A stretch of 64,000 nucleotides of DNA from Pseudomonas sp. PSB18 (lineage in GTDB: Bacteria; Pseudomonadota; Gammaproteobacteria; Pseudomonadales; Pseudomonadaceae), in assembly GCF_014596565.1 (NCBI RefSeq), contig NZ_NOIN01000003.1, positions 124,001-188,000 on the forward strand, read 5' to 3'. Numbering within the stretch: the stretch's first letter is position 1; every line of letters begins with the position of its first letter. The notes beneath the pieces were generated by a model that had not been told where the DNA came from, did not search any database, and was given only the letters and a program-made list of their open reading frames with translations. A program made the position numbers and the translations under genes. Positions 18,267 through 26,025 of this stretch are shown here, in pieces.

Positions 18267-20906
18267 ATGCGCGCAAATTCTGACCCGCAAGACACTGTTA
18301 CCGCGACACAACCGATCAAGGCCGAACGACTGCGCTGGCTGGATCGAATCAGCCAGTACCGCCAGCCCATTGGCCTCGCCGTCACGCTGTTGCTGTTTGC
18401 GATTGCGCTGATTGCCTGTCGCCATCTTCTGAGTGAACTCGATCTTTACGCGCTGCACGACTCGATTCTCGACGTGCCCCGACCGGCCCTGCTCGGTGCG
18501 GTCGCCGCCACGGTCGCAGGTTTCATCATTCTGCTGGGCTACGAATGGTCGGCGAGCCGCTATGCCGGCGTGACACTGCCGCCGCAGACCCTGGTCCTGG
18601 GCGGGTTCACCGCGTTTGCCATCGGCAATGCCATCGGGCTGTCGCTGCTGTCAGGCGGTTCGGTTCGCTATCGCCTGTATGCTCGTCATGGCCTCGGGGC
18701 TTCGGACGTTGCCCACATGACCTTGTTCGCCAGCCTGTCCCTGGGCTGCGCGCTGCCGCCACTGGCCGCCCTGGCCACCCTCAGCGACCTGCCTGCCGCA
18801 TCCGCCGCGCTGCACCTGCCCGTGACCTTACTGGCGGCTGTTTCCCTGGCGGTGCTGCTGCTCATGGGGGTACTGGCCATCGGCATCTATCGCCGACGCC
18901 TGCCGGAGCAACCTCATCGGGACAGCCTGCTGGTCAAGGCCGGGCGTCGCACCCTGCGCCTGCCGGGCCGACGCCTGACCTTCCTGCAACTGGTCATCAC
19001 GGCGCTGGATGTCGCGGCCGCCGCCACGGTGCTGTATCTGTTGCTGCCCGAGGCTCCGCCATTCGGCGCGTTCCTGCTGGTCTACCTGTTGGCGCTGGCC
19101 GCTGGTGTGCTCAGCCATGTCCCTGGTGGCGTCGGGGTGTTCGAAGCGATCCTGCTGGCGGCTTTTGCCGACAAACTGGGCGCCGCGCCGCTGGCCGCCG
19201 CCCTGCTGCTGTATCGCCTGATCTACGTGCTGTTGCCGATGCTGGTCGCCTGCGTGCTGCTGTTGATCAATGAGGCCCAGCGACTGTTCCAGACGCGCCA
19301 GACCCTGCGGGCGGCGTCAGGCTTCGCGGCGCCGATCCTGGCGGTACTGGTGTTCCTGTCCGGCGTGGTGCTGCTGTTTTCCGGCGTGACCCCCGAGATC
19401 GATACACGCCTGGAGCACATCGGTTTCCTGATTCCCCATCGACTGGTGGACGCTTCGCACTTCGGCGCCAGCCTGGTGGGCGTGTTGTGCCTCTTGCTCG
19501 CCCAGGGCCTGCGCCGTCGCCTGTCGGCCGCCTGGATGCTGACCACCGTTTTACTGTTGGTAGGCGCCCTGCTCTCCCTGCTCAAGGGTTTCGACTGGGA
19601 GGAAGCCACGCTGCTGACCTCGACGGCCGCCCTGCTGGCGGTCTTCCGGCGTTCCTTCTACCGTCCGAGTCGCCTGACCGAACTGCCTTTTTCCCCGCTG
19701 TTTCTGATCGCCAGCCTCTGCGTGCTCGGCGCGTCGATCTGGCTGCTGCTGTTTGCCTACCAGGACGTGCCCTACAGCCATCAACTGTGGTGGCAGTTCA
19801 CCCTCGATGCCGACGCTCCCCGTGGCCTGCGCTCGCTGCTGGGGGCCGCCGTGCTGCTGGTGGTGGTGTCCCTGACCTGGCTGCTGCGCACCGCGCGACC
19901 AGTGATCCATCTGCCCACGACAGAAGAACTGGAGCGGGCCAGGACGATCCTCATGGCGTCTTCGCAGCCTGACGGCGGCCTGGCCCTGACCGGTGACAAG
20001 GCGTTGCTGTTCCACCCCAACGACGAAGCGTTCCTGATGTACGCGCGCCGTGGTCGCAGCCTGGTGGCCCTGTATGACCCGATCGGACCGACCCAGCAAC
20101 GGGCCGAGATGATCTGGCAGTTCCGCGACCTGTGCGACATCCACCACGCCCGCCCGGTGTTCTATCAGGTGCGCGCCGAGAACCTGCCGTACTACATGGA
20201 TATCGGCCTGACGGCGATCAAGCTGGGCGAAGAAGCCCGGGTCGATCTCAAGCGTTTCGACCTCGAGGCCAAGGGCAAGGAGATGAAGGACCTGCGCTAC
20301 ACTTGGAACCGCGGCACCCGGGACGGGCTGTCGCTGGAGATCCATGAACCAGGGCATGCGCCAATGGATGAGCTCAAGGTCATCTCCGATGCCTGGCTGA
20401 CCGGCAAGAACGTACGCGAGAAAGGCTTTTCCCTGGGCCGCTTCAGCGATGACTACCTCAAGCACTTCCGCATCGCCGTGATTCGCTTCGAAGGCCGTCC
20501 CGTGGCGTTCGCCAACCTGCTGGAAACCCATAGCCATGAGCTGGCCAGCCTGGACCTGATGCGCGCCCACCCCGAAGCGCCCAAGCTGACCATGGAGTTC
20601 ATGATGGTCGGCTTGATCCAGCATTATAAGAACCATGATTACGCCCGCTTCAGCCTCGGCATGGTTCCGCTGTCGGGCCTGCAACCGCGTCGCGGGGCGC
20701 CATTGACCCAGCGCCTGGGTTCGATGGTATTTCGCCGTGGCGAGCAGCTCTACAACTTCCAGGGGCTGCGCCGCTTCAAAGACAAATTCCAGCCTGACTG
20801 GGAACCTCGTTACATGGCCGTGCCCGCCGGACTCGATCCGCTGGTGGCGCTGGCCGATACTGCCGCCTTGATTGCAGGCGGCCTGACTGGACTGGTGAAA
20901 CGCTGA
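18267..20906 (+). CDS. mprF: MprF-type aminoacyl-phosphatidylglycerol synthase (flippase plus transferase)
   Basis: This 879-residue inner-membrane protein has an N-terminal multi-pass flippase part (about residues 35-540) followed by a cytoplasmic DUF2156 GNAT-like transferase that moves an aminoacyl group from tRNA to phosphatidylglycerol. In P. aeruginosa the homologue makes alanyl-PG and adds resistance to cationic peptides, some antibiotics and acid. The ATG at 18267, preceded by GAGGTG, is preferred over the adjacent TTG. Its stop overlaps the start of the hydrolase gene by one base (TGATG), so the two are a coupled pair. Confidence 0.93.
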   Translation: MRANSDPQDTVTATQPIKAERLRWLDRISQYRQPIGLAVTLLLFAIALIACRHLLSELDLYALHDSILDVPRPALLGAVAATVAGFIILLGYEWSASRYAGVTLPPQTLVLGGFTAFAIGNAIGLSLLSGGSVRYRLYARHGLGASDVAHMTLFASLSLGCALPPLAALATLSDLPAASAALHLPVTLLAAVSLAVLLLMGVLAIGIYRRRLPEQPHRDSLLVKAGRRTLRLPGRRLTFLQLVITALDVAAAATVLYLLLPEAPPFGAFLLVYLLALAAGVLSHVPGGVGVFEAILLAAFADKLGAAPLAAALLLYRLIYVLLPMLVACVLLLINEAQRLFQTRQTLRAASGFAAPILAVLVFLSGVVLLFSGVTPEIDTRLEHIGFLIPHRLVDASHFGASLVGVLCLLLAQGLRRRLSAAWMLTTVLLLVGALLSLLKGFDWEEATLLTSTAALLAVFRRSFYRPSRLTELPFSPLFLIASLCVLGASIWLLLFAYQDVPYSHQLWWQFTLDADAPRGLRSLLGAAVLLVVVSLTWLLRTARPVIHLPTTEELERARTILMASSQPDGGLALTGDKALLFHPNDEAFLMYARRGRSLVALYDPIGPTQQRAEMIWQFRDLCDIHHARPVFYQVRAENLPYYMDIGLTAIKLGEEARVDLKRFDLEAKGKEMKDLRYTWNRGTRDGLSLEIHEPGHAPMDELKVISDAWLTGKNVREKGFSLGRFSDDYLKHFRIAVIRFEGRPVAFANLLETHSHELASLDLMRAHPEAPKLTMEFMMVGLIQHYKNHDYARFSLGMVPLSGLQPRRGAPLTQRLGSMVFRRGEQLYNFQGLRRFKDKFQPDWEPRYMAVPAGLDPLVALADTAALIAGGLTGLVKR

Positions 20907-22195
20907 TGATGCAACGCTCCTGGCGATACGTAGTGGCCGCCCTGCTGGTGCTGGCGGTGATTCTCGGTGGCGGTTATTGGTATTGGAACCGCCCGGCCCC
21001 GCAACCTACCCTTGAACAACTGACACCCGCCGACGGCGCGCCGATGACCCGTGTCATCCCTGGCACCAAGCCTCGCGCCCAGGTGCTGGTGGCGGTCAAT
21101 GAGGACCAGAAGCTCAGTGACACCCAATTGACGACCCTCAGCCGCGCCGGCTCGGCGCAAATCGTCCAGGTGATCCTGCCCAAGGACTGCATGCTGCAGG
21201 GTCGTGCCTTGCAGGCAGGCCTGAGAGAGCTGCAAGGACCGGCGACGCTGGTCAGCGGCATCGGTCCGGGCGCCGTGCTCGCCTGGCGTTGGCTGGCCGA
21301 GCAGAAGGATGACAAGGCCAAGGCCATTTCGGTGGACCTGGCCCTGGAGAAACCCGGCTGCACGCACCTGCTGCCCAAAACCGCGGCCCACGGCCACTGG
21401 CTGGTCGCCTGGAACGACAACCCCGACGACACCAGCGCCGCTTTCGTGCGGGATCAGAAGAATGCCGAAACCAGCATCAGCGACTACGACATCAACCTGC
21501 CGCAAGTGCTGAACAACGAATTGCGCAAGATCCTCGTAGGCACCGACAAGGCCAAGGGTGGCCTGGCCATTCCGGTGGTCGAGGTGCCGGCGAGCCAGGC
21601 CCGGGATACCGTGACCCTGTTCCTCTCCGGCGACGGCGGCTGGCGTGACCTGGACCGCGACGTAGCCGATGAAATGGCCAAGATCGGCTACCCGGTGGTT
21701 GGCATCGACACCCTGCGCTACTACTGGCAGCACAAGAGTCCGGAGCAGAGCGCGGTGGACCTTGCCGAACTGATGCAACACTACCGCCAGGTCTGGGGCA
21801 CCAAGCGCTTCATCCTGACCGGCTATTCCTTTGGCGCCGATGTGTTGCCGGCGATCTACAACCGCTTGCCGGCCACCGAACAGCAGCGGATCGACGCAAT
21901 CATCCTGCTGGCCTTCGCCCGCACCGGCAGCTTCGAGATCGAAGTCGAAGGTTGGCTTGGCAACGCCGGCACCGAAGCCGCCACCGGCCCGGAAATGGCC
22001 AAGTTGCCGGCCGAGAAAGTGGTGTGTATCTACGGCGGTGAAGAAGCCGACGAAAGCGGCTGCACCGACAAGACTGCCGTGGGTGAAGCCATCAAGTTGC
22101 CGGGCGGCCACCACTTCGACGAAAACTACCCGGCCCTCGCCAAGCGCCTGATCGATGAGATCAACAAGCGCCAGCCCAAGCCTGCCGATCAGTAA
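20906..22195 (+). CDS. VirJ-domain serine hydrolase, probable alanyl-phosphatidylglycerol hydrolase
   Basis: This 429-residue protein has an N-terminal membrane anchor or signal (AALLVLAVILGGGYWYW), a middle domain and a C-terminal VirJ-type alpha/beta hydrolase. The nucleophile elbow is GYSFGAD (Ser308), a Gly-rich loop is LSGDGGW, and a candidate catalytic His is in GGHHFDENY. In P. aeruginosa the gene in the same position after the synthase (PA0919) is a periplasmic hydrolase that removes alanine from alanyl-PG, tuning the level of the modified lipid. The one-base overlap with mprF supports the same role here. Confidence 0.85.
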   Translation: MMQRSWRYVVAALLVLAVILGGGYWYWNRPAPQPTLEQLTPADGAPMTRVIPGTKPRAQVLVAVNEDQKLSDTQLTTLSRAGSAQIVQVILPKDCMLQGRALQAGLRELQGPATLVSGIGPGAVLAWRWLAEQKDDKAKAISVDLALEKPGCTHLLPKTAAHGHWLVAWNDNPDDTSAAFVRDQKNAETSISDYDINLPQVLNNELRKILVGTDKAKGGLAIPVVEVPASQARDTVTLFLSGDGGWRDLDRDVADEMAKIGYPVVGIDTLRYYWQHKSPEQSAVDLAELMQHYRQVWGTKRFILTGYSFGADVLPAIYNRLPATEQQRIDAIILLAFARTGSFEIEVEGWLGNAGTEAATGPEMAKLPAEKVVCIYGGEEADESGCTDKTAVGEAIKLPGGHHFDENYPALAKRLIDEINKRQPKPADQ

Positions 22196-22215
22196 TCCGA
22201 TGCCGGCTTAACAAG

Positions 22216-22251
22216 AAGCCCCTGCCGCTTTGCAGCGTGCAGGGGCTTTTT
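22216..22251 (+). terminator. Terminator of the mprF operon
   Basis: AAGCCCCTGC / GCAGGGGCTT stem with a 13-base loop and a T-run. Confidence 0.9.
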
Positions 22252-22308
22252 GTTGTGGCGGTGCCGGCGTCTTCGCGAGCAAGCTCACCCCCACTGAGGG
22301 GATGAGTC

Positions 22309-24069
22309 TTAGTAGACCTGCACTCGCCACAGCTCCCGCGAAGCGGACCCCGCCGACATCGGCAGCCGCCCATGCAGTGTTCGGTAGTTGTCGACCAACA
22401 CCAGATCACCTTCGCTCCATGGATGGGCGATCAGGCACTCCGGGTCGTAGACCAGGCTGTTGACCTGCTCCAGCAACGCCTGTTGAGCCGCCTCGTCATG
22501 ATCCTGCACGGACTGGCTGAGGGTCTGCAGTGTCGAATCGGTACCTTCCTGGTAACGCAGGATGAGTTCGCCGCTGCGGGGGTGACGATCCACCAGGCTG
22601 TACATGCGCGGCGAACCGCCGAAGTAGGTCATCTTGGTGTAGTAGGTGATGTTCACCGCCTGCCATTGCCGAGCGACCTGCAAGCCGACCTTGCGCAACA
22701 CGTTCCGGCTGTCGACGACGGTGGTCTGGCCTTCGCCCGGTAGCGGCGCCGTCTTGCAATACAACATGAACTTGCTGGCGCAGAATTTCGGGTTGCGCTG
22801 CACCTGGGCATCGCTGTCGGGCAGCATGTTCAAGTCCCAGTGCAGAGGCGTTTTTTCCAGCGAATGCACCACGCCTTGCGGCTTGTCCGCCGGCTTGACC
22901 ACGTGCACCGCGCCGAAGGCCCATTCGTACACCGTGCCAAAGCGTTCGCAACTACGGGCGAAACTGTCCTGGTCATCGAAATGACAGCCCTTGAGGCAAA
23001 CAAAGCCGAAGGTTTCCACCAGTGCTTCCAGCAGTCCCGTGGACAGTCGCTCGAAACCCAACCCCAGCGGATCCCGCACCACCAGGCCAAAGAGCGGGAG
23101 CTTTTGCAGCTCGTACTCGAAGCCTTGTGCCTGGGGCCCCTCTGTCTGGTGATAAAGCCACGGTTGCCCCTGCCAAGTGACCAGCACATGCTGGTCAAGG
23201 TCGACCTGGGCCCGCGCGCGCAGGCCCTGGCTCCCATCGAGGTTGCACACAGGCACGGCGTGCCAGGGACTGTCGACGCGACTCAGCCCTTCGGCCAGCC
23301 CGACGGTAAACTTGGGCCCGGCATTGCTGTACTGATGGACCGACAGTCGAATGTCATCGGGGAAGAAGCGATCCACTGCCGCGTTCAAGGCCTGCCCGCG
23401 CAGCATCATCTGGTAGGCCTTGTAGTTGATCTGCTGCAGGTACTCGTCCTCGCTCTGCCCGTCCTCGCGGCACAGGCGCAGGTCGTTGTAGAGATGACTG
23501 CAGAGATTGTCATGGGTCCGGCCGAGGGCTTCATCATGCCGGCTCTGCTCGATCAGATCCCCCAGGTTTTTCCAGGGCAACCGGGCCTGCTTGACCAGGC
23601 TGGCACGTACCGCCTCGGCACTCTGGGCCTGCGGGAACAAATCCTCCATGCTGACCCACTCGATCGTGTGGGTCGTACACAGCTCACGCAGCGCCCGGTT
23701 ATAGGCCGCACGAACATCGTCGGTCACCCCGACGATGTCATTGAACGTCGTTCCATCGCTGAGGATCGATACCACGCACCCAGGCTCATGTAACGCGGCA
23801 ATCGCCTGGCCCATCTGATCGAGACGCTCGATGGCCATGAACTCGCCATAGTCCGGCAGCACGCCGAAGGTCTGGTCGATGGCATTGGGCGATTTGCAGG
23901 GAAAACCCGGCAGAATCAAGCGCACCGGACGGCGCTGATCGAAGCATTGCCCCAGGCGGTATGCCAAATGCTCCCGGCCCTGTGTTTCGAAACGATCATC
24001 CGTACCCTTGAACAGATAGCCGGACAGCAAATCGCTGACGGCCGTGATCCAGGCATCTCTATGTTCCAT
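22309..24069 (-). CDS. Fused isocyanide synthase (DIT1/PvcA) and Fe(II)/2-oxoglutarate oxygenase (PvcB/TauD)
   Basis: This 586-residue protein joins two enzymes that are separate in P. aeruginosa. Residues 1 to about 290 are a DIT1/PvcA isocyanide synthase with LPGFPCKSPN (53-62), SDGTTFND (104-111), a RLSVHQYSN segment and SPWHAV. About 300-586 is a TauD-fold oxygenase with iron ligands H410 and D412 (LHWDLN), distal H566 (TLHGRLP) and C-terminal arginines R578/R582 for 2-oxoglutarate. PvcA turns the amino group of Tyr or Trp into an isonitrile using ribulose-5-phosphate; PvcB then oxidises or desaturates the product. It is the last gene of a three-gene operon, preceded by AAGGAAG 27 bases after the phosphatase. 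Substrate and product cannot be told from sequence. Confidence 0.88.
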   Translation of the reverse strand: MEHRDAWITAVSDLLSGYLFKGTDDRFETQGREHLAYRLGQCFDQRRPVRLILPGFPCKSPNAIDQTFGVLPDYGEFMAIERLDQMGQAIAALHEPGCVVSILSDGTTFNDIVGVTDDVRAAYNRALRELCTTHTIEWVSMEDLFPQAQSAEAVRASLVKQARLPWKNLGDLIEQSRHDEALGRTHDNLCSHLYNDLRLCREDGQSEDEYLQQINYKAYQMMLRGQALNAAVDRFFPDDIRLSVHQYSNAGPKFTVGLAEGLSRVDSPWHAVPVCNLDGSQGLRARAQVDLDQHVLVTWQGQPWLYHQTEGPQAQGFEYELQKLPLFGLVVRDPLGLGFERLSTGLLEALVETFGFVCLKGCHFDDQDSFARSCERFGTVYEWAFGAVHVVKPADKPQGVVHSLEKTPLHWDLNMLPDSDAQVQRNPKFCASKFMLYCKTAPLPGEGQTTVVDSRNVLRKVGLQVARQWQAVNITYYTKMTYFGGSPRMYSLVDRHPRSGELILRYQEGTDSTLQTLSQSVQDHDEAAQQALLEQVNSLVYDPECLIAHPWSEGDLVLVDNYRTLHGRLPMSAGSASRELWRVQVY

Positions 24070-24096
24070 GGAACAGCTTCCTTGAGAGTGGGTGTA

Positions 24097-24816
24097 TCAA
24101 CAGGATTTGACGGTATCGCCATGCTCGGTGAATGCCTGCGCGGCGCCACGGTGTTGCTGAAGGATGTGTAACAGCCCGGCCGGCTGCTCACAGTAGAAGT
24201 CCGGGACCTGGGCCTCCCAGGCGCACCACGGGCCATAACCCCAGGCGACCATTGCCGAGGGCATGCCCGCAGCGCGGGCGGTCTGCAGGTCGATCTCGGT
24301 ATCACCGACGAACAGGCAGTGGCGGGGCTCGACCGACAACCGCCGGGCGGCTTCCCACGCCACCTCCGGCTGGGGTTTGAGCGACCGGCCGGCGCGGTGC
24401 CCCAGGACCGCCTTGAAGGCCGTGCGGGGGAGCAGCGCATCAGCGACCCGGCAGGCCATGGCTTCGGCTTTGTTGGTCACGATCGCCAGCGGCAGTTGTA
24501 GCGCTCGGCAGCCTTCGAGCACTGCCAACACACCTTTGAAGGGTTTGGAAAACTGCACCAGATGATCTTGGTACATCGCTACATAACGTTGATGCAGCAT
24601 GGCTGCATCGGCGATGCCAAACTGCGCGGCCACCGCCTCGATCATCGCCGTGGTGCCGCCGCCGATATAGCCCCGCACCGCATCCTCGGTCAGCACCGGA
24701 CACCGGTGTTCCAGCAACACCTGATTCAGGCTCCAGGTGATGTCCGGCAAGGTGTCCACCAGGGTACCGTCCAGATCGAAGAGCACGGCATCGATTCGCA
24801 ACCGAGGCGTCTTCAT
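24097..24816 (-). CDS. HAD-superfamily phosphatase (Gph/PGP-like) in the isocyanide operon
   Basis: This 239-residue HAD hydrolase has motif I DLDGTL (nucleophile D14, D16), a helical cap, motif II IVTNK, motif III lysine in SLKPQP and motif IV GDTEID. It resembles phosphoglycolate phosphatase. Its ATG overlaps the stop of the isocyanide synthase gene (ATGA), so it is translated with it. Because the synthases consume ribulose-5-phosphate, a possible role is to dephosphorylate a sugar-phosphate by-product or a phosphorylated intermediate. That role is inference; it could also be a recruited metabolite-repair enzyme. Confidence 0.85.
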   Translation of the reverse strand: MKTPRLRIDAVLFDLDGTLVDTLPDITWSLNQVLLEHRCPVLTEDAVRGYIGGGTTAMIEAVAAQFGIADAAMLHQRYVAMYQDHLVQFSKPFKGVLAVLEGCRALQLPLAIVTNKAEAMACRVADALLPRTAFKAVLGHRAGRSLKPQPEVAWEAARRLSVEPRHCLFVGDTEIDLQTARAAGMPSAMVAWGYGPWCAWEAQVPDFYCEQPAGLLHILQQHRGAAQAFTEHGDTVKSC

Positions 24817-25808
24817 TGGGCACTGGCGTAGTGACAAGGACGCCCCTTGCGAAAGACCAGTCGATGGAAACGCTCGTCAACATTGCTGCGTTTTTCGAGG
24901 GTGACCACGCCCCGTCGCTTGATTGCCACCGAGTGCCAGGGTGTACGCCACAGGTCACTGGTCGGGACGAGGCGGATGCCGATTTTCGTCGACACGGCCA
25001 GTTGCGGGTGGATCGACAGACGCAGGCAATCCGGATAGCGCGCCTGCAGCAACGCGCTCCAGGCCTCGCTGCGCTGGATCACCCGCTGCGAGGCCGGCTT
25101 GGCGATCTTCTTCACCGCGTTGAGGCTCATGCCAGCGAACGCCTCAAGCCCCGAATAGTCCTCGGAGAGGAAGCGATGGATGCCGCAGTACATCAACATC
25201 ATGTGCGGGTCATCCTTGAAGCGCTGTTGCAACAGGATCAATGACTGACCGTGCTCGATCATCATTTCTTCGCGCATGGCGTCCAGGCAGTCGAGCTGAG
25301 GGTAGGCATTTCTGAGGTCGAAATGGGCGAACATGCCGCCGTAGTGCTGATCGGCGTAGGCCTGGATCGAGTCGGTGTACGCCTTGACGTCCGCATCGGG
25401 AACACGCACCAGATCGGCAAACACATAACCATCGGAGCAGATGTGGATCAGCGCGCCCGGCGCGTAGATCGCCTGGATTTCCGCACACAGGCGATGGAGC
25501 TCGTCGATGGCATGGTATTCAGCCAGGTCAGGCAAGTGACTCAGGGTCTTCTTGCGGCTGGGGGATTTTCCGGGAAAGGCCGGCAAGACCATTTCAACTT
25601 TGCGACCGCTCTCGACCGCCCGCATGACTTTCGTCAGATGGGGTTCCAGCACCTGCAAGGAAAGTTCGTCGCTTTCCCCGGGGGCGAGGCTGCGACGGCG
25701 AAACAGGCATTCGAGAATCTGGTGGGCAATGTTCTGAGGCGAGACGGGCTGATGCTCGTGCACGCGCTGACCGCCCACCTGTTGAGCAACGGTAGTTGAA
25801 CCCTGCAT
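24813..25808 (-). CDS. Isocyanide synthase (PvcA/DIT1 family)
   Basis: This 331-residue protein, the usual PvcA length, has the family segments LPAFPGKSPS (75-84), SDGYVFAD, RLSIHPQ and TPWHSVAIK. It would convert an aromatic amino acid plus ribulose-5-phosphate to an isonitrile. The ATG at 25808 is chosen over an 82-codon upstream extension because PvcA homology begins after it and an AAGGGA precedes it. It is the first gene of the operon, with a candidate promoter about 80 bases upstream. A second synthase domain lies in the fused protein two genes downstream, so the operon encodes two. Confidence 0.9.
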   Translation of the reverse strand: MQGSTTVAQQVGGQRVHEHQPVSPQNIAHQILECLFRRRSLAPGESDELSLQVLEPHLTKVMRAVESGRKVEMVLPAFPGKSPSRKKTLSHLPDLAEYHAIDELHRLCAEIQAIYAPGALIHICSDGYVFADLVRVPDADVKAYTDSIQAYADQHYGGMFAHFDLRNAYPQLDCLDAMREEMMIEHGQSLILLQQRFKDDPHMMLMYCGIHRFLSEDYSGLEAFAGMSLNAVKKIAKPASQRVIQRSEAWSALLQARYPDCLRLSIHPQLAVSTKIGIRLVPTSDLWRTPWHSVAIKRRGVVTLEKRSNVDERFHRLVFRKGRPCHYASAQ

Positions 25809-25888
25809 AGACAATCCCTTGTTTGATAGTGACGGTAGCCAAATCCTTGGCCACCGGCAGATACTCCCTGATCTGCGGGCGGGTAAAA

Positions 25889-25915
25889 ATCCTACAGAAA
25901 GCAAGCACTTGTCAA
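25889..25915 (-). promoter_or_regulatory. Candidate promoter of the isocyanide operon
   Basis: On the minus strand TTGACA (25915-25910) and TAGGAT (25894-25889) are 15 bases apart, slightly short for sigma-70. The leader before the start codon would be about 75 bases. No copper-, iron- or quorum-responsive motif was recognised. Confidence 0.35.
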
Positions 25916-25970
25916 ACTTTCCGAAGCGCCACAAGAAAATGCTGTCACGGAATACCGGGACAGATGCCGT

Positions 25971-26008
25971 AAAAAAGCCCCCGCTGCCGCAAGGCAACGG
26001 GGGCTTTT
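25971..26008 (-). terminator. Terminator of kup
   Basis: On the minus strand AAGCCCCCG / CGGGGGCTT is followed by TTTTTT, just after the kup stop codon and before the isocyanide promoter. Confidence 0.88.
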
Positions 26009-26025
26009 GATTGACCGTTCCGACG

